Part shown: positions 1-12,099 of the stretch, piece by piece | Layout of the letters: the number at the start of each line of letters is the position of its first letter | Numbering within the stretch: the stretch's first letter is position 1 | Made by a program: the position numbers and the translations under genes | Notes under the pieces: generated by a model | Seen by the model: only the letters and a program-made list of their open reading frames with translations | What the model was told of the DNA's origin: nothing | Database searches by the model: none | Assembly (NCBI GenBank): GCA_038093975.1 | Contig: JBBPTG010000040.1 | Span: 116,754-180,753, forward strand | Length of the DNA: 64,000 nucleotides | Reading direction: 5' to 3' | From: Chalciporus piperatus | Lineage: Eukaryota > Basidiomycota > Agaricomycetes > Boletales > Boletaceae

Positions 1-642
1 AGCGAGATTTAGATAGTCGAATACATTACAGCAGGCTTTCCATACCGCCGCACTACCGTACTTTTGTTGACATTCGTCTATACTGGGTCAGTCGATGGAT
101 GGGTAGAACGCAAATAAATACGGACCATAGAATCCATAAACTTGTGTTATCTGTCTACTTTCATGGTTTCCCCGCAGTAAGGTAACCTTGTCCGGGTATC
201 TGCGGCGAGCGGTCAGCTAACGGGCGAACCATGATAGAGATGACTCGCCTTGCTTTGAAGGCCAATAGGAGGGACACAGTCTCAAGACTGTAATGGCCAC
301 GATCTACAAAGTCGCCCTGCCGAACGTGCCCCGATTGATGAGCGCCGCACCACGACAAAGAAGGCCATTAAGCATCGACTGCCTCCATCCAAAGCGACGC
401 CTACGTGCCATGAAGATATAGCTCGTCTCTGGAATCTTTCCACCCTTCCTGAGTAGCTCGAGTAGATCCCAAAACTGACCGTGAATGTCACCGCATATCG
501 TGACGGGAGACGAGACGGGTTGGATGTTTGACTCTTCCATGAGTATGCATCTGACGGTCTCGCAGAGGACCTTCATGTCGGGTTCTGGTAGATGTTGGCA
601 GTTCATGAGCTGGGATATCCATTTGTCTGGGTCGTAGGTCAT
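1..642 (-). CDS. PP2A-family Ser/Thr protein phosphatase catalytic subunit (PP4/PP6/Ppg1-like), partial
   Basis: Metal-dependent Ser/Thr phosphatase of the PPP family. The start ATG is at 642, and exons read 642-409, 316-249, 199-126 and 77-1, running off the window edge. The metal-ligand motifs appear in order: GDIHGQ, then GDFVDRG (residue 78 onward), then [10 protein letters not shown] and [13 protein letters not shown]. The short N-terminus and the [16 protein letters not shown] segment favour the PP4/PP6/Ppg1 subgroup over PP2A itself; which one cannot be settled without the C-terminus. Frame can be kept only if introns 1 and 2 have GC donors (GCACGT and GCGAGT) with normal AG acceptors; intron 3 is GT-AG. 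The catalytic core looks intact. It diverges from EMC1. Confidence 0.9.
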
Positions 643-796
643 CGCGTACGTGACGGTCGAGGATCAAGGACTGTACCCGTAGCCAAGCGATCCAGTCTAA
701 GATGTGGGAATTCCGCTACGTACTACTCGTCGACCAGCTCAACCAACGTTCACGTCGAGCTCAACGATTTCGCAGCCGAGCTCGACGTTCGTCACG
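643..796. promoter_or_regulatory. Bidirectional promoter between the phosphatase gene and EMC1
   Basis: Only 154 bp separate the two divergent start codons (642 on minus, 797 on plus), so both promoters and both 5' leaders must lie here or overlap the neighbouring exons. I see no clear TATA box. The role is inferred from gene arrangement alone. Confidence 0.5.
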
Positions 797-3700
797 ATGC
801 AGGTGCTACGGTGTCTGCTATCACTCTCATTGTTCACGCTCGCCGCACGGGCCATCCATGAATCCGAAGTCGGTATCGTCGACTGGCACACCAAACTCGT
901 CGGTGTACCCCGCTACAACTCACAGCTCACCGCGCCTGTATTTCGCGACGACATCGTACTCACCGCGACTGGCAATAGCGTGCTAGCAGCCCTCAACGCC
1001 ACCGATGGCAACATAGGTCTGTTCCACGTCACAGCGACGTGTCAAGACTGACTTGGTATGTGACAGTGTGGAGAAGCATATTTGACGCCGAGGATCCTAT
1101 CATTGGGTTCAAAGTGCACGATGACAGTGCGTCCAGAGCTCCCGTATCCTCTGGCACTGCTCTGACCCTAGTTCAGGCATATACACCCTTTCTGGACCTG
1201 GTGGGTCAACTCTCCGCACGTTCGACGTTTCAACAGGCGACCTCGTCCTCGAAAAACGACTGCACAACCCCGTTGAAGGAAAACTGCATGACCCACCCAG
1301 TCTTGGTGTCGCAATAGCGCTAATTGGCGGTCAGGATGGAGGTCGCGCTTTCACACTGGCGAACGCCGACACCGCTCGATGTATTCACCCGAACACTGGT
1401 GAAGTTTTATGGGAGTGGAGGTCCCCTGACCAAGGGTATGTCATCCTGTTCAGAAATCACCCATGGAAGCATCATGACATCGAGCACCCAGTTCTCTTGT
1501 GATGTACACTCACATTTACCCCGACACCCACACGTCTACTTTGTACCTCGCGGGCTTCGCTAAATCTGTTGCATCCTACGCCCTGCACGTCACGACACTC
1601 GATTTCGTCACGGGAGAAGTCATCGCGAGCGTGCACATACCCGGCAACATCGCGAACGTATTGACTGATTTTTTCCTTGTTGGACCTATACGAGCTGCTC
1701 CTCCAGTCGAGTCGACCACGGGCACGCGTTCCGACGCAAACGCTGACGAGCCGGGACCATCCCTGGTCTGGCTGACTCCTTCATCGACTTCTGCATCTAC
1801 TCCGCTATCTCTCTACTCAGCTCCGCTATCTCCATCTCTCAAAGGCAAAGTGTTGACGATCCCCGATTCAGTGTATAAACGCATCGTTGATGTCGGTCTT
1901 GCAAACAACGGTCTTGTTATGGCATTCCTGGACAACGGCGCAGCAGAGGTCATTGGTTATGAAAAGAGTGGATTGGGTATGGGGAAGATTTGGGACTTTG
2001 GCGACGTAGTGAGTGGGGCTGGATTTGGAGGGTTGTGTGCTGACCGAGACGCATTCAGACAGCTTCCCAAACTGCTTCGCCGTCTCATTTCGTCGGTGCT
2101 CTTAACGAGAAAGGGGAGCCGCGTATAGGGAGGGTATATTGGTCAAACGCGCACAACGTGCGTTCTGTTTACTATTTTTCAGACACAAGACCTAATCCTA
2201 AGGTAATTATCTAGCAAGTCATTCATCAGACCTTCGAGGCGAACCTGGATGAAGGTACGGGCACGGTGACTAGCTTCGCGATTCCTTTTGAGACCCACGA
2301 ACATGGAACCATCAGACATGTATGCGCTTTTTCATTTCTCTAACCTGAATATCTGACCGGTATGTATTCAAGGTCACCTTTGCGCCTGCTTCGTCATCTG
2401 CCGCGGCGAACGAGACTAAGCACAAGATCTTTTTGGTCACCTCCACCGGATCTCTTCAACTCTGGGCCCACGATTCGCTCCAGTGGGTGCGCGAAGAGTC
2501 GCTTGCAACCGTAAAGACTGCTACATTTATCGAACTCCCCCCTGCAAGAGAAGATGGGATTGGGGGTACTGCCATCAGTGGAACAGAAGGTTTCTGGAGT
2601 AAGGTAGCAAGACAAATTGGAGATGCAAAGGTACACATTGAAACTCTCTCGCATCAACTCGTATTCTCACTGCACACAGAATCTTCCCCATTACATCGTC
2701 CATTTCGTCACGCGATTCGTGACTGGGTCGTATGCATCCCCGTCGTCTCCCGCATCACCACCTCCTTCCTCTGATTCCACCGCATCGGGTGTTCCCCACT
2801 CTTACCCTCCCCGGTTGCCTACCTCCGCTACGACAACCCTCGTCCGCGATCCTTTCTCGTTCCGTCAGCTACTCATTGTGTCTACAGCCTACGGAAAACT
2901 ATTCGCATTGGACTCTTCGACTGGAGCAATCGTATGGAGTCGGGTTTTCGGCCTCGGATGGGCAGACAAGGTCGGCGGTCAGATCATACCGTTGAAGATG
3001 TTTGTCGTACATGGAAGTGACACGGGCTCGGACGGTCGAGAGGGTCTTGCGTTGGTCACACAAAGGAAGGCGGACAATGTTGGTGTTCTTTTACTCTCCT
3101 CGGCATGGGTGTCTGGCTGTTTGATTTGCTGACGCCGAAATTTGACAGGGTTTGATGGATACCGTCGTCTTCCACTTCGACCCTCTGACAGGTGAGGATA
3201 TCAAGATCGTCACAGCGAAAGAGGGTGAATCTGCAAGCCCGCGTAAAAATGTCAAAGATGTCAGTGGAAAATGGGTTAGTTCGCTCGACGGCGTCGACGT
3301 GATCGCAGGTCCGGTCATCGATGTGTTCTCTGTGCCGGATGGCAAGGATACGATCGGAATGTTGGATGAGTTCTTGCAGGTAGGGTTTCATCTCCTTCGT
3401 GTTGGAGTATTCGTTCATTCATTTCGCGTCCCAGGTCCAACTATACCCGGACACCCCAACTACACGCGCAGCTCTGACATCTCTCGGCCCCAAGTTCTAC
3501 CTCGCCTTACGCGCGGGCACCGAAGTCCTTGGACACCAACTCGGTCTCAACGACGAAGTCTCCTCCTTCCACGTCGCATACCCAACATGGGGCGTCTCCT
3601 TTGGCGAGGACGAGACCGTGATCTCTATCATCAGGAGTTCAAACAAGGGACGCGAAGCTGCGAGCATAGGAAGGGTGAAAGGCGACAGGAGCACGTTATA

Positions 3701-4767
3701 CAAGTATCTCAATAACCACATGACCATCGTACTCACCGGTCCCTCCTCCGCTTCCTCCGCTTCCACGTCGGGTAGATGTGGGCTGTACGTGATCGATACT
3801 GTGAAAGGCACGGTGCTGTATCATGCCTCGTTGCCGGCTGTGGATGGCAAATGTGGTGACGTTCAAGCTGCGTTGGATGAAAATTGGCTCGTGTATTCGT
3901 ATTATGACGATGGGATGGAGATTGGGAGTGCGAAGAGTCATCGAGTGGTGTCGGTGGAGATGTATGAAGGCTATGCTCCGGATGAGAAGATCTCAAGGTG
4001 TGTGTTTGTCTCCCCCTAATCTTGTGTGTGGACCGGAGGATAGATGTTGACGAATTTATCGACAGCCCTGACATCAGTTCGTATTCGAACAAGACGACCG
4101 AGTTCTCGGTGTACGAACGAGCGTTCGTAGTGCCGTATGCAATTACCTCGATTGCGACTACGACAACGAAATTCGGGGTATCGACGAAGGATATCATCGG
4201 TGGGTTTCCCTCCCTTCGCCCATCTGCATCCTGCTTATTTATTCCAACACCGCCAACCATCCCTCAGTGTCAAGTCGTAAACACAGCGTGCATTCCATCC
4301 CGCGTCACTTGCTCAACCCTCGTCGTCCGAGATCGAAACCGACGAGCCAAGAAGCAGAGGAGATGCTCATGCAATATGACCCAGTGTTGCCTGACGACGG
4401 TCGACTCGTTCTCTCCCACTATTACGAGGTTCGTTTCTTTTTGTTTCTCAGTCCACTCACGTTGGCCCGCTGACGATATCATTCATATTATGGCTTTTCG
4501 TACTACTACTACTACTACTACTACTAGGTGGCCGACGTTCGCCAGATCGTCACCGCACCCTCCCTTCTCGAATCGACCTCGCTGGTACTCGCGATCGGAA
4601 CGGACCTGTTCCTGACGCGCATATCGACGTCGGGCACGTTCGACGTTCTCTCTGAAAACTTTAACAAGGTACAACTCGTTTTGACGGTCGTAGGACTCGC
4701 GGTCGCTATCGGGGTGACGAAACCGATGGTGGGGAGGAAAAAACTGCGTGAACGGTGGTATCAGTGA
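797..4767 (+). CDS. EMC1: ER membrane protein complex subunit 1
   Basis: EMC1 is the large luminal beta-propeller subunit of the ER membrane complex, which inserts and stabilises tail-anchored and multipass membrane proteins. The start ATG at 797 opens a signal peptide (MQVLRCLLSLSLFTLAARA). The luminal PQQ-like propeller follows: DWHTKLVG near the N-terminus, then FALDSSTGAIVWSR and LYVIDTVKGTVLYH. The conserved C-terminal DUF1620 region is present (SHRVVSVEMYEGY, then PYAITSIATTTTKFG, then LLESTSLVLAIGTDLFLTR). One membrane helix (VQLVLTVVGLAVAIGVT) and a short basic cytosolic tail (RKKLRERWYQ) end the protein. About a dozen short introns can be spliced in frame, for example 1017-1069 and a 54-nt one near 2008-2061, so the gene looks complete. 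The product is near 1,000 residues, usual for the family. Confidence 0.93.
4500..4528 (+). repeat. (TAC)n microsatellite forming the 3' end of the last EMC1 intron
   Basis: About nine TAC triplets run directly into the intron's acceptor (ctactag|GTGGCC). The repeat therefore supplies the pyrimidine/adenosine tract and branch-like CTAC motifs of the intron before the final exon. Confidence 0.8.
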
Positions 4768-5334
4768 CCAACCGTTGCGTGTGCGTGTGCATCGTATTTA
4801 GATATAAGTATACCTGGTAATGTAGATTATTTTGGACGTGCACAGTGTTTCGGTGATATTCATTCAGGGAAGTACGTGTTTGGGCCCTTGGGGCCAAGGT
4901 CGGGGATTCGAACTTACAGGTATGGGATGACACAGTACGAGTTCCATGGACATTGGGGGTGGTTGAGTGCGGTCATGAAACTCGGACCGTGACCTGCTTC
5001 GTCTACTCGCTTTCATCGTATGCATCCAACAGGACCTCGTTAGCCTTCGGAGTGCTTGCCTTGTAGTCCTTCTCTAGATCTGTTTCCGTCTGAGAAATGG
5101 AAAGCGTGTACTACCCCTGTCACGAACACAAACCCGTTGGCACCCGAACACGAGCGACACAAAGACAAGGCAGCCCCTTCGTGGGTGATTCAGGTGGCAA
5201 TGACTGAGGACGAATGCTCCAGGGACCAAGATCATACATATTACAAAGGTATAATCAACATGTAGGTACCTTATGCAGGGGAACAACTTCGCCTATGATA
5301 GAGAATCTCTTGCAAACGGAATTTCAAGAACGAG
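4768..5334. other. Intergenic: EMC1 3' region, no confident gene
   Basis: The stretch holds the EMC1 3' untranslated region and a short open frame at 5056-5265 that I cannot assign. That frame could be a 5' exon of the next gene. No RNA gene was recognised. Confidence 0.4.
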
Positions 5335-5774
5335 ATGTATGTGGTTCGCGAGAATCGGACCATAACTTGCTTCATAACTTCTCGCCTTCGTCACGGTCAT
5401 GCCAGGACGCCAGAATGGGAGATGTCGAAACCGCTTCGAGCACGGATGATTGCAATGTCAGTCGATGGTAAGACCCTTTCTTCGGAGGAGATCGACATTT
5501 TCACCAACTTTGGTGTTCAGACATGGAATCGAAACTATGCCACGTCCAACATTCAAGTTACTAATGGCGACGATGCCATCCATGTCCTACGGCGTACGCA
5601 CACCCGTCGTCAATCACGCATGGATATTCAACGTTATATGGCAACCTGGTGCTTGATTCTGAGGGAAAGATGACCTTCAACTTCGACTTTGAGAAGCAGT
5701 ATGCATTACATAAATTAGGTAGTGACGAGGTCGACGGAATGGGTGACATCAAAGAAAACGTTCATCTATCATAA
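5335..5774 (+). CDS. Unrecognised small protein (exon structure unresolved)
   Basis: I do not recognise a family. Two good coding stretches on this strand lie in different frames and must be joined by an intron or a frameshift. The first (5335 to about 5585) includes ARMIAMSVDGKTLSSEEIDI and FTNFGVQTWNRNYATSNIQV. The second runs to a TAA at 5772-5774 and includes GNLVLDSEGKMTFNFDFEKQ and KLGSDEVDGMGDIKENVHLS. Composition is soluble, with no signal peptide or membrane segment seen. The 5' end may extend upstream. It converges on the WD40 pseudogene, with only 42 bp between stop codons. Confidence 0.45.
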
Positions 5775-5816
5775 GTAGGAAGAGTGCGGCACAAAGCCGG
5801 GGTATCTATCATCTGA

Positions 5817-6996
5817 TCATACAACAGCTGAAAGCTCCAGAATATCTTGGACTGAAGGACGCGTGGATGGGGGGACGGGAGTGGCGGTATCTGTAGAATT
5901 GCGTGGACGAGTGGGGTGTGCAGAGCGTTGAGCGGGAACGTCTTGTTGCTGCTGCGTTGCGTGAGACCGTCGACGCGAAAGCAACCCACAACATCCAGCT
6001 TGACTAACTTCGACGTCGTCAGGGGGTGTATCCGTCGCACTCTCTTCATCGCTCTCTTCGGAATCTGACTCGACCATCATCGTGGCATTTGGGTCATCTT
6101 CGGAAGACGCGGGAGTACTAGTCTGCTCAGAGGAATTCGCACTGCTATCCGCGGTGTGCCTCGAAGCAACGTGGGTTCGCTATTCGAGTCGGATCTGAGC
6201 ATTAGCATTCAACTTGAAACGAGGAATTGCCTCACCGGTTCTGCGCGTCCCATGGATACTGGAGATGGGCGATCGAGAACGAGCCGTGGTATTCTCTTCC
6301 ACCACTTCCAAGAGACCGTCGAGCTCTGCATGCGAGGACGCTCATCGGATGGATTTCCTCTTGAGCCGCGTGGAGGGGGGGAGGTGCCGACGTGGTGCAG
6401 AAATCTATCGAGCGCGAAAACAGGCGTCAATATTGAGCAGGAGAGGGACGCATAGCTTCAAAACTCACATCGAGGAAGTCGAAGTCGATCTCGCGAGCAT
6501 TGCTTGATGGACCGTCCGGTGAGACGACTGCGGGTTGCTAAACACATGGTCTATAGTCAATCAATGTCGCAGTGGAACGGGACGCACATCAAGAAGGGAC
6601 CGGAGAACCTGTGGTCTTCGGTTGAGTCCAGGAAGCCACAAAAAAAGAGCTGACAGTACCTGTTGATTATCTGTGCTCGCATCAAGCACAGGAAGAATTG
6701 AGAGGCGCTGGTCGGCGAACCCGTTGTTGTCCCCACACCATGCGACCCGTCCTCCTGAGCGGGAGAATCCAAATGCACTGAAACGGAAGTCCCACCCAAG
6801 GTGCACTGGTTTTCCAACAGGATCACCAGATTCTGTGTCCCATAAACGCAGCGTAGTGTGTGAACGGCCCGCGAGCCATTTACCATCAGGGGAGAAGTCA
6901 AAAGCGCCCTCATGGCCAAGCTGACCCAGCAACACTTCGCCCATGGTTTCTCCAGTACATGGGTCCAAGTGACGAATTGAACCGTCCACCGAGGGA
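5817..6996 (-). pseudogene. WD40-repeat protein pseudogene, 3' half (downstream of the hAT insertion)
   Basis: This is the C-terminal half of a WD40 beta-propeller gene whose 5' half lies at 12627-13106. WD blades are visible (FDFSPDGKWLAGRSHTTLRL, then WDTESGDPVGKPV). They are followed after short introns by PAVVSPDGPSSNAREIDFDF and an acidic, low-complexity tail ending at 5817. The tail frame is interrupted by an in-frame TGA (complement of 6342-6344) and a TAG (complement of 6180-6182). Removing the hAT element and one target-site copy rejoins the propeller in frame (CPL then VDGSIRHLDP), which shows both halves are one gene. Unrecognised introns could explain one of the stops. Together with the upstream frame shift, decay is the simpler reading. 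Confidence 0.75.
6989..6996. repeat. hAT target-site duplication, left copy
   Basis: CCGAGGGA sits directly outside the left terminal inverted repeat. It matches CCAAGGGA at 12627-12634 in 7 of 8 bases. Eight bp is the hAT-typical length. Confidence 0.75.
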
Positions 6997-7716
6997 TAGG
7001 GTTGCACACGGGTTACACCGCGGGTCGGGAAACCAACACCGCACCCGTACCCGCCAACACCGTACCCTCAGAGGGTACGGGTCGACACCGACCCGTACAA
7101 CCCGCGGTTCTGACCAAAACCCGCGGTGTGACCAAAACCCGCGGGTGAAGGACAAAGAAATCATACGCAAGAGCAGCGCAAGAGGTACAGGATGCGCCAA
7201 TATGTACTACGTCATACTGCAACAGACTCAGATTCACCCCGCTTTCGTTTCTTCGGTCGGATAGCTGCAATAATATCCTCCAATGTAATCAAGTCATGGC
7301 AACTCCATGACCCGAGGCATAAGAACGTTCAAACTGAACGCCCAGACGACCGGTTTCGGGCAAAGTGCAGCAATTGGCGGCCTTGTGAAAAGACGCGTTC
7401 ACTGCAGTTGAAGTAGCACTGATCGCGAGGAAATTGACGGTCCCGCTGGTCGCTTACTTAAGGTGGCGGTGACTCAGCCGACCGGGCGCGTCCGAAACGG
7501 GAAAGAGGTGGGGGGTCGAGCTGGCGATCGTTCGTCGAAGGCGAACTCGAGGACGGGCGGGGCGGGGGAAGGCTCGACGTGGAGCGAGGTGCGTCGCGCA
7601 GTGGTTCCCGCGCGTAATCGACGTATTTAACGAACAGAGGGAGTTCTGCGAGGCGAGCGACGCTCGAGGGGGCCGAAGGCATGCAGCGGGAGGTCGACGA
7701 CGGGTAAGTTAAGCGA

Positions 7717-7861
7717 GGACTGTGTTTTTCGCACGCTGGGACTGTCAATTTTCCGGTAAGTCGAGTCTGACGCAGGTCCGTCCCTCGCAGGGCTCTCCCG
7801 CCAAACCCCCCAGTCAGCAGCTGACTGCAGGGGAAATTGACAGTCCCCAAAACACAGTCCC
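7717..7861. repeat. Palindromic MITE-like element inside the hAT
   Basis: The left arm (7717-7754) and right arm (7830-7861) are inverted copies sharing GGACTGTGTTTT and GGGACTGTCAATTT, with about 75 bp between them. A related sequence occurs at about 9490-9525 in the opposite orientation to the right arm. Further GGAAATTGACGGTCCC-type copies occur near 7429. No coding content was seen. Confidence 0.55.
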
Positions 7862-10596
7862 ATAGCCGAGCCCCTGCCCTTCCTCCTGCATGACTTCACG
7901 TGACGCCAACACACCGTCAATCACTGGCACCATCCTCGTCCTCGCTTTCAGCCACTCATCTTCTCCACCGACGACGGAATTTCACGACTTAGGGTTTGAC
8001 CATGTACATCCCATCGCGCTCAACGTTCACGTTCACGGAGCATGCTCCATCCCACTCTACATGTAAGCCCTTCAACTCGACCTGCTCCCGGCATCCAACA
8101 ACTATCCTTCTCGACTCGACTCGGCTCGCTCACACACACACGCACACGCGAACATCACGGTTAGCACGTCGCTCATGTCCATCAAAATTTCCCAACTTTT
8201 TTTCACTTTGTCTATCAGTTCATTGTCACGGTGCCACAAATGCATCCCGACAATCTATAGTGCATCCCCGACGGTCAGTGACTCTGCTTCCAGAAGATAC
8301 TGCTCAACAAGCTGCGGGAGGAACACAATGGGTCATCATGCAGCACACTGCCAATGTGTGCGTCTTTTTTCCTACTATACCAAGTTGGGACAGTCACTTC
8401 TGTGCACGGACTCGACGATGTGATCGGCTCAAGCTCCTTCAAGACCGACCCGATATCGTGTCACGATGGGCCGTGGTGCAGAACGCCCAGGCCAGCAATC
8501 TCTGACCGCTTATTCTCTTGCTCTTATTTCGCTCTGTGTTGTACTCACATCTGTATTCTGCATATCACCCCATTCCATGCTTAGCACTTGATATTACTCG
8601 CATTCATGTATCTAATCAACTACAGTATCTAGGAATATTAACTCGTTTAGTCCAAGCTTGTGTTGCCATCGTGTTCGATCTTTGGGAGGTCAAGTGGTTG
8701 TACCTGTTCGTGATCATCTCGTCTGGAGATTTCGTGAATGGGGTTGGCAGAGTAGGCACTCAGGCTGAGTGAACAACGGGTTTGTTGTCATCGTTCGTTC
8801 GTTCGACAACGGGTCTGGTGACCCCGTCGTTTGTTCAATTCAATTGTTCATCTTCAGAATCGGGGTACAGTGGGTGGGCATATGGTGCAGTGCGCGAACC
8901 TGGGGTTCATCACAAGCGATCCTCGTCGTCGCCACGGTCCGTTTGTTCGAGAGCAATCGTCGCGATGTTTGGCGAATCGCGGGGCTGGCGAATCGGGGCA
9001 CAGTGTGCGGGCGCCTCGTGTCGTGAGTAGTGCGCTCGTTGGCGGTCGATGTCGTCGTACCAATCGTCTTGCGAATGGCTTGGTGAATCAGCGTGCAATG
9101 TCGACCTCGTCGACCTCGTTTTGATCAGTTTGGCGAATGGGGTTGGCGAATTGCGAGAATCTCAGCGATAGACAGCTCCCACCTGAGTCGTCCTCGTCGT
9201 TCCCCGAGCCGCCGTGGACCCTGGTCTTGTCGCTCGTCTCGTTGTTGTACTTGTGCTTGTCCTCGTCCTTGTCTCGTCTCGTTTCGTGCCTTTGTGTGCC
9301 CGTCCGTTCGTTTCCTGTCTCGTTTCCTCTCGTCCTTGTCCACGCGTGAGGGAGGGAGGGAGGGAGGGTGTCGTCGTGTCGTCGTATCCGCCCGCGATCG
9401 AAAACGATCGAGAACGATCGAGCGAGGGGTGCCGTCGACCAATTCGACGGCCCGCCGGTTAGCCGAAACGGGTAGCCGACGGCAGCGCCACCTCGGCTGT
9501 GGGACTGTGTTTGGGACCGTCCACGCCACCGTGGGGACGTTCGTTTTCCCGCTGGAAGTTGCTGGAACGGAATTTCATACTCGGACGAACAAGAAACCAA
9601 GGATACTCACCTGGTATACTGAGGTAGTCCAATGCCATGTGATGTTCGTTTGGCAGAGTGAACAGGGTCAGATGCCGCAACAGCACGACAAGAGAAGGTA
9701 GATTGGAGTTGGAGGACGATTTGGGAGCCATAGCAGCACGACTTGGAAATTCCCTAGTACCACAGCTGGGACTTTATAGTCCTTCGCCCTGTGTGCTCCC
9801 CGCGAGTAGCCCGATCGTGATAACGCACAAGCCCATGCAGGTCGAGCATCGGGACAACATTTGCTGCAATCGAGAAGTTGAGGCTGGACAAACTGAATTG
9901 CTGTCGGGGTGGCGCACGAACTGTGCAGTGCCACAGTTGTGGCAGCGCCTGACAGTGACATGACCTTTTGCTGATGAAGGCCGAGGAGGCTCGAGGCCCG
10001 AAGCTTCGAATAGCGCTCAGCCGCCGTCATTGTTCTCCCAGTGTTTCCCTCCACTCTACCAACAACTTATTACACCATCTCCCGATCCCGTCTCGTTGCA
10101 TTGCGGAAGCATCTGAATCATTCGCAAGTTGAGGTGCCAGTTCGTGCGCCACCCCGACAGCAATTCAGTTTGTCCAGCCCAAGAGGAGTGACTCCGTCAA
10201 ATACCGAACACTTACCCCAATTGGGACCCTCCGCCAATTGGTACCAAGGGTCCGCGTTTTTTTCCTTTTCCAGCGAAATCGAAGTTAGTGAAGGAGTAGA
10301 GCTCGGTTTGTGAATAGCACACGAATCTCTACATTTTAGCCCTTAGTAGATAGTGAAAGGGACCCAAAATCATATATTCTTCGTCTTTCTAGATAGTCCG
10401 TTTGAAATGAAACCCTCTCGTTCGGGAGTTGTGGTGTTTTTGATTGTACCACTGCCAATTCCCAAAAAGACATGGCATGTGAGATCGCGTGTATGCGACG
10501 CGTCGACGCGTCGACGCCTCTCTCCTCCTCCTCCCGCTCAAGAACGGTCCAACATAACTTATTGCTTCGTGTAGGGCATGCATTGACTACACTATC
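7862..10596. other. Non-coding, repeat-rich interior of the hAT element
   Basis: Open frames here overlap in several frames on both strands and lack family motifs. Visible structure includes GTTCG/CGTC-rich low-complexity DNA at 8769-9130, a (GGGA)n tract at about 9349-9368, and the 41-bp inverted repeat listed separately. I call no gene. Confidence 0.5.
9883..10178. repeat. 41-bp perfect inverted repeat, 214-bp spacer
   Basis: The arm at 9883-9923 is the exact reverse complement of 10138-10178. The arms begin GCTGGACAAACTG and end GCGCACGAACTG. Similarity stops abruptly outside both arms, so this is a bounded duplication or a small foldback element. Confidence 0.8.
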
Positions 10597-12099
10597 ATGA
10601 ATACCAATCCAATACCACCTCAGGACTCGGATCCGGATAATTATTCTCGCTGGCTCGAAGCAGGAACAGCTCAAACATGGTTCACTCCTTCCGAATCTTT
10701 TTACTCGCAATCGCAGGCCATAACGACGCAGGAGCTAGACTTCTATGATTTCGATCAACCTCTATCATTAATCTTATCTTCAGCCAGGGCCGGGATCAAT
10801 AGGCCTGACGACGCCGGCAGATTGCTGAGTCTGTCATGCTGCAGCCATGAGGCTGGTGCCTCTAGCAGCAGTCCGTCGCTCCCTGGACCATCGCTCTCCT
10901 CTTTCGCTCCCCTCAGCCAGTCAACTACTGCCCAACTTTCATCAGAAGAAATCAGCAATCTTTTAGAGATGGGGACAGGCAATGCCTTTCTTTTGCTCCA
11001 TCACAATCGCCTTCTTTCCGTTCAACCTGTCAATGGCTTCCATGAAGACGAGTTCCCCACTTCCCAACTCGAACATCAGCACTCAGAAACTTGTCGAGGT
11101 CACCGTGTCAAGCTGTCTCATAGAGCCGATCAATCCCAGTGTCGTCATAGCATCCACGTATCTCACTCCCGAGGACTGCGCAGACATTAATTCGAGTGGA
11201 CTGACGTGGGGTATAGAGAACGAGATCCTCGGAGCAGCCATCGAGGCTATTTGGAAGCGGGTCTGTGATCTGAAGATCCCTCTCTCGACTATCCCCCTCT
11301 TGAGCAATGAACACGAGGACTTTCCGTATCAGAACGAGAACGGTAGGAGTTTTGCCAAGCCTAACCCGTCACCATAACTAACTATCTATTGTTTCATACA
11401 GGTACTAATTCACTCGTCTGTGATCCTGCTACCACCCAACTCCTCGCCTCGCATGGCTCAAGCAAGGAGGTTATCTGCCAATGTTGCCACAAGCCCACGA
11501 AGGATTTGCGGTCTCACATGGGAGGTCATATTCTTCGCTCAAGACGAGGCATTTCCGAAGTCCTCGCTGTCCCCGTCGGCAACCATATGCCGTGCGGTTT
11601 CTGTGGCCGTTCAGGATATTCAGACTGCGCGGTGAGGCTGAAGGAGACGGCGAGCAAACGCGAGATGGAGACAAGCTGCCCATACCAAGTACCATTCAAA
11701 TTTGGCTTCGCTGATTCAGGTTCGGAATCACGTCCGTGTCGAAACGTTCCTGTTGTTTGTCCGCTCTGCGTTCATCGTGGCCGCGAGACCGATTTCAAGG
11801 TAGCCATCTGGAGATACAACATGGAGGAACATCTGAACTTCGTCCACTCGCATTACGCACACCCAGGGAAGCTTTTGGGAGACCTTCTCCCCTCTTACGC
11901 ACTGTACGCCGTCCTTCTCACCGTCCTCGAAGAGAAGAAATTAGGAGTTCCCATCCGACCTGCCTTCAGTCTCTTTATCGAGAAGGAGAACGATGTGACG
12001 GGTGGTGCGGGGCAGAAACGAAGAAGGCTAACTGCAAAAGCTTCCACCTCGGGTGCCGCTGCAGGAGCTGGCATCAAACGCGCCCGTACGAAGGTCTAG
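10597..12099 (+). CDS. Cys/His-rich putative zinc-binding protein carried by the hAT element
   Basis: The function is unknown. The start is at 10597 (MNTNPIPPQDSDPDNYSRWL) and the stop at 12097-12099, with at least two introns; the last runs from about 11343 to an acceptor at 11400. The N-terminal part is Ser-rich and disordered. The C-terminal part is dense in paired Cys/His: CQCCHKPTKDLRSHMGGH, then CGFCGRSGYSDC, then CPY, then CRNVPVVCPLCVHRG and MEEHLNFVHSHY. It ends in a basic tail (KRRRLTAKAS, KRARTKV) that looks like a nuclear-localisation signal. The spacing suggests several zinc-binding modules, possibly nucleic-acid binding. From memory, similar proteins recur as multicopy hypothetical genes in agaric genomes. 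The exon 1 to exon 2 junction near 11020-11090 was not resolved. Confidence 0.65.

Noticed and set aside
4895..4920. Possible tRNA T-arm (GTTCGAATCCCC on the minus strand)
   Set aside because: No matching stem, anticodon arm or acceptor pairing in the surrounding 90 bp.
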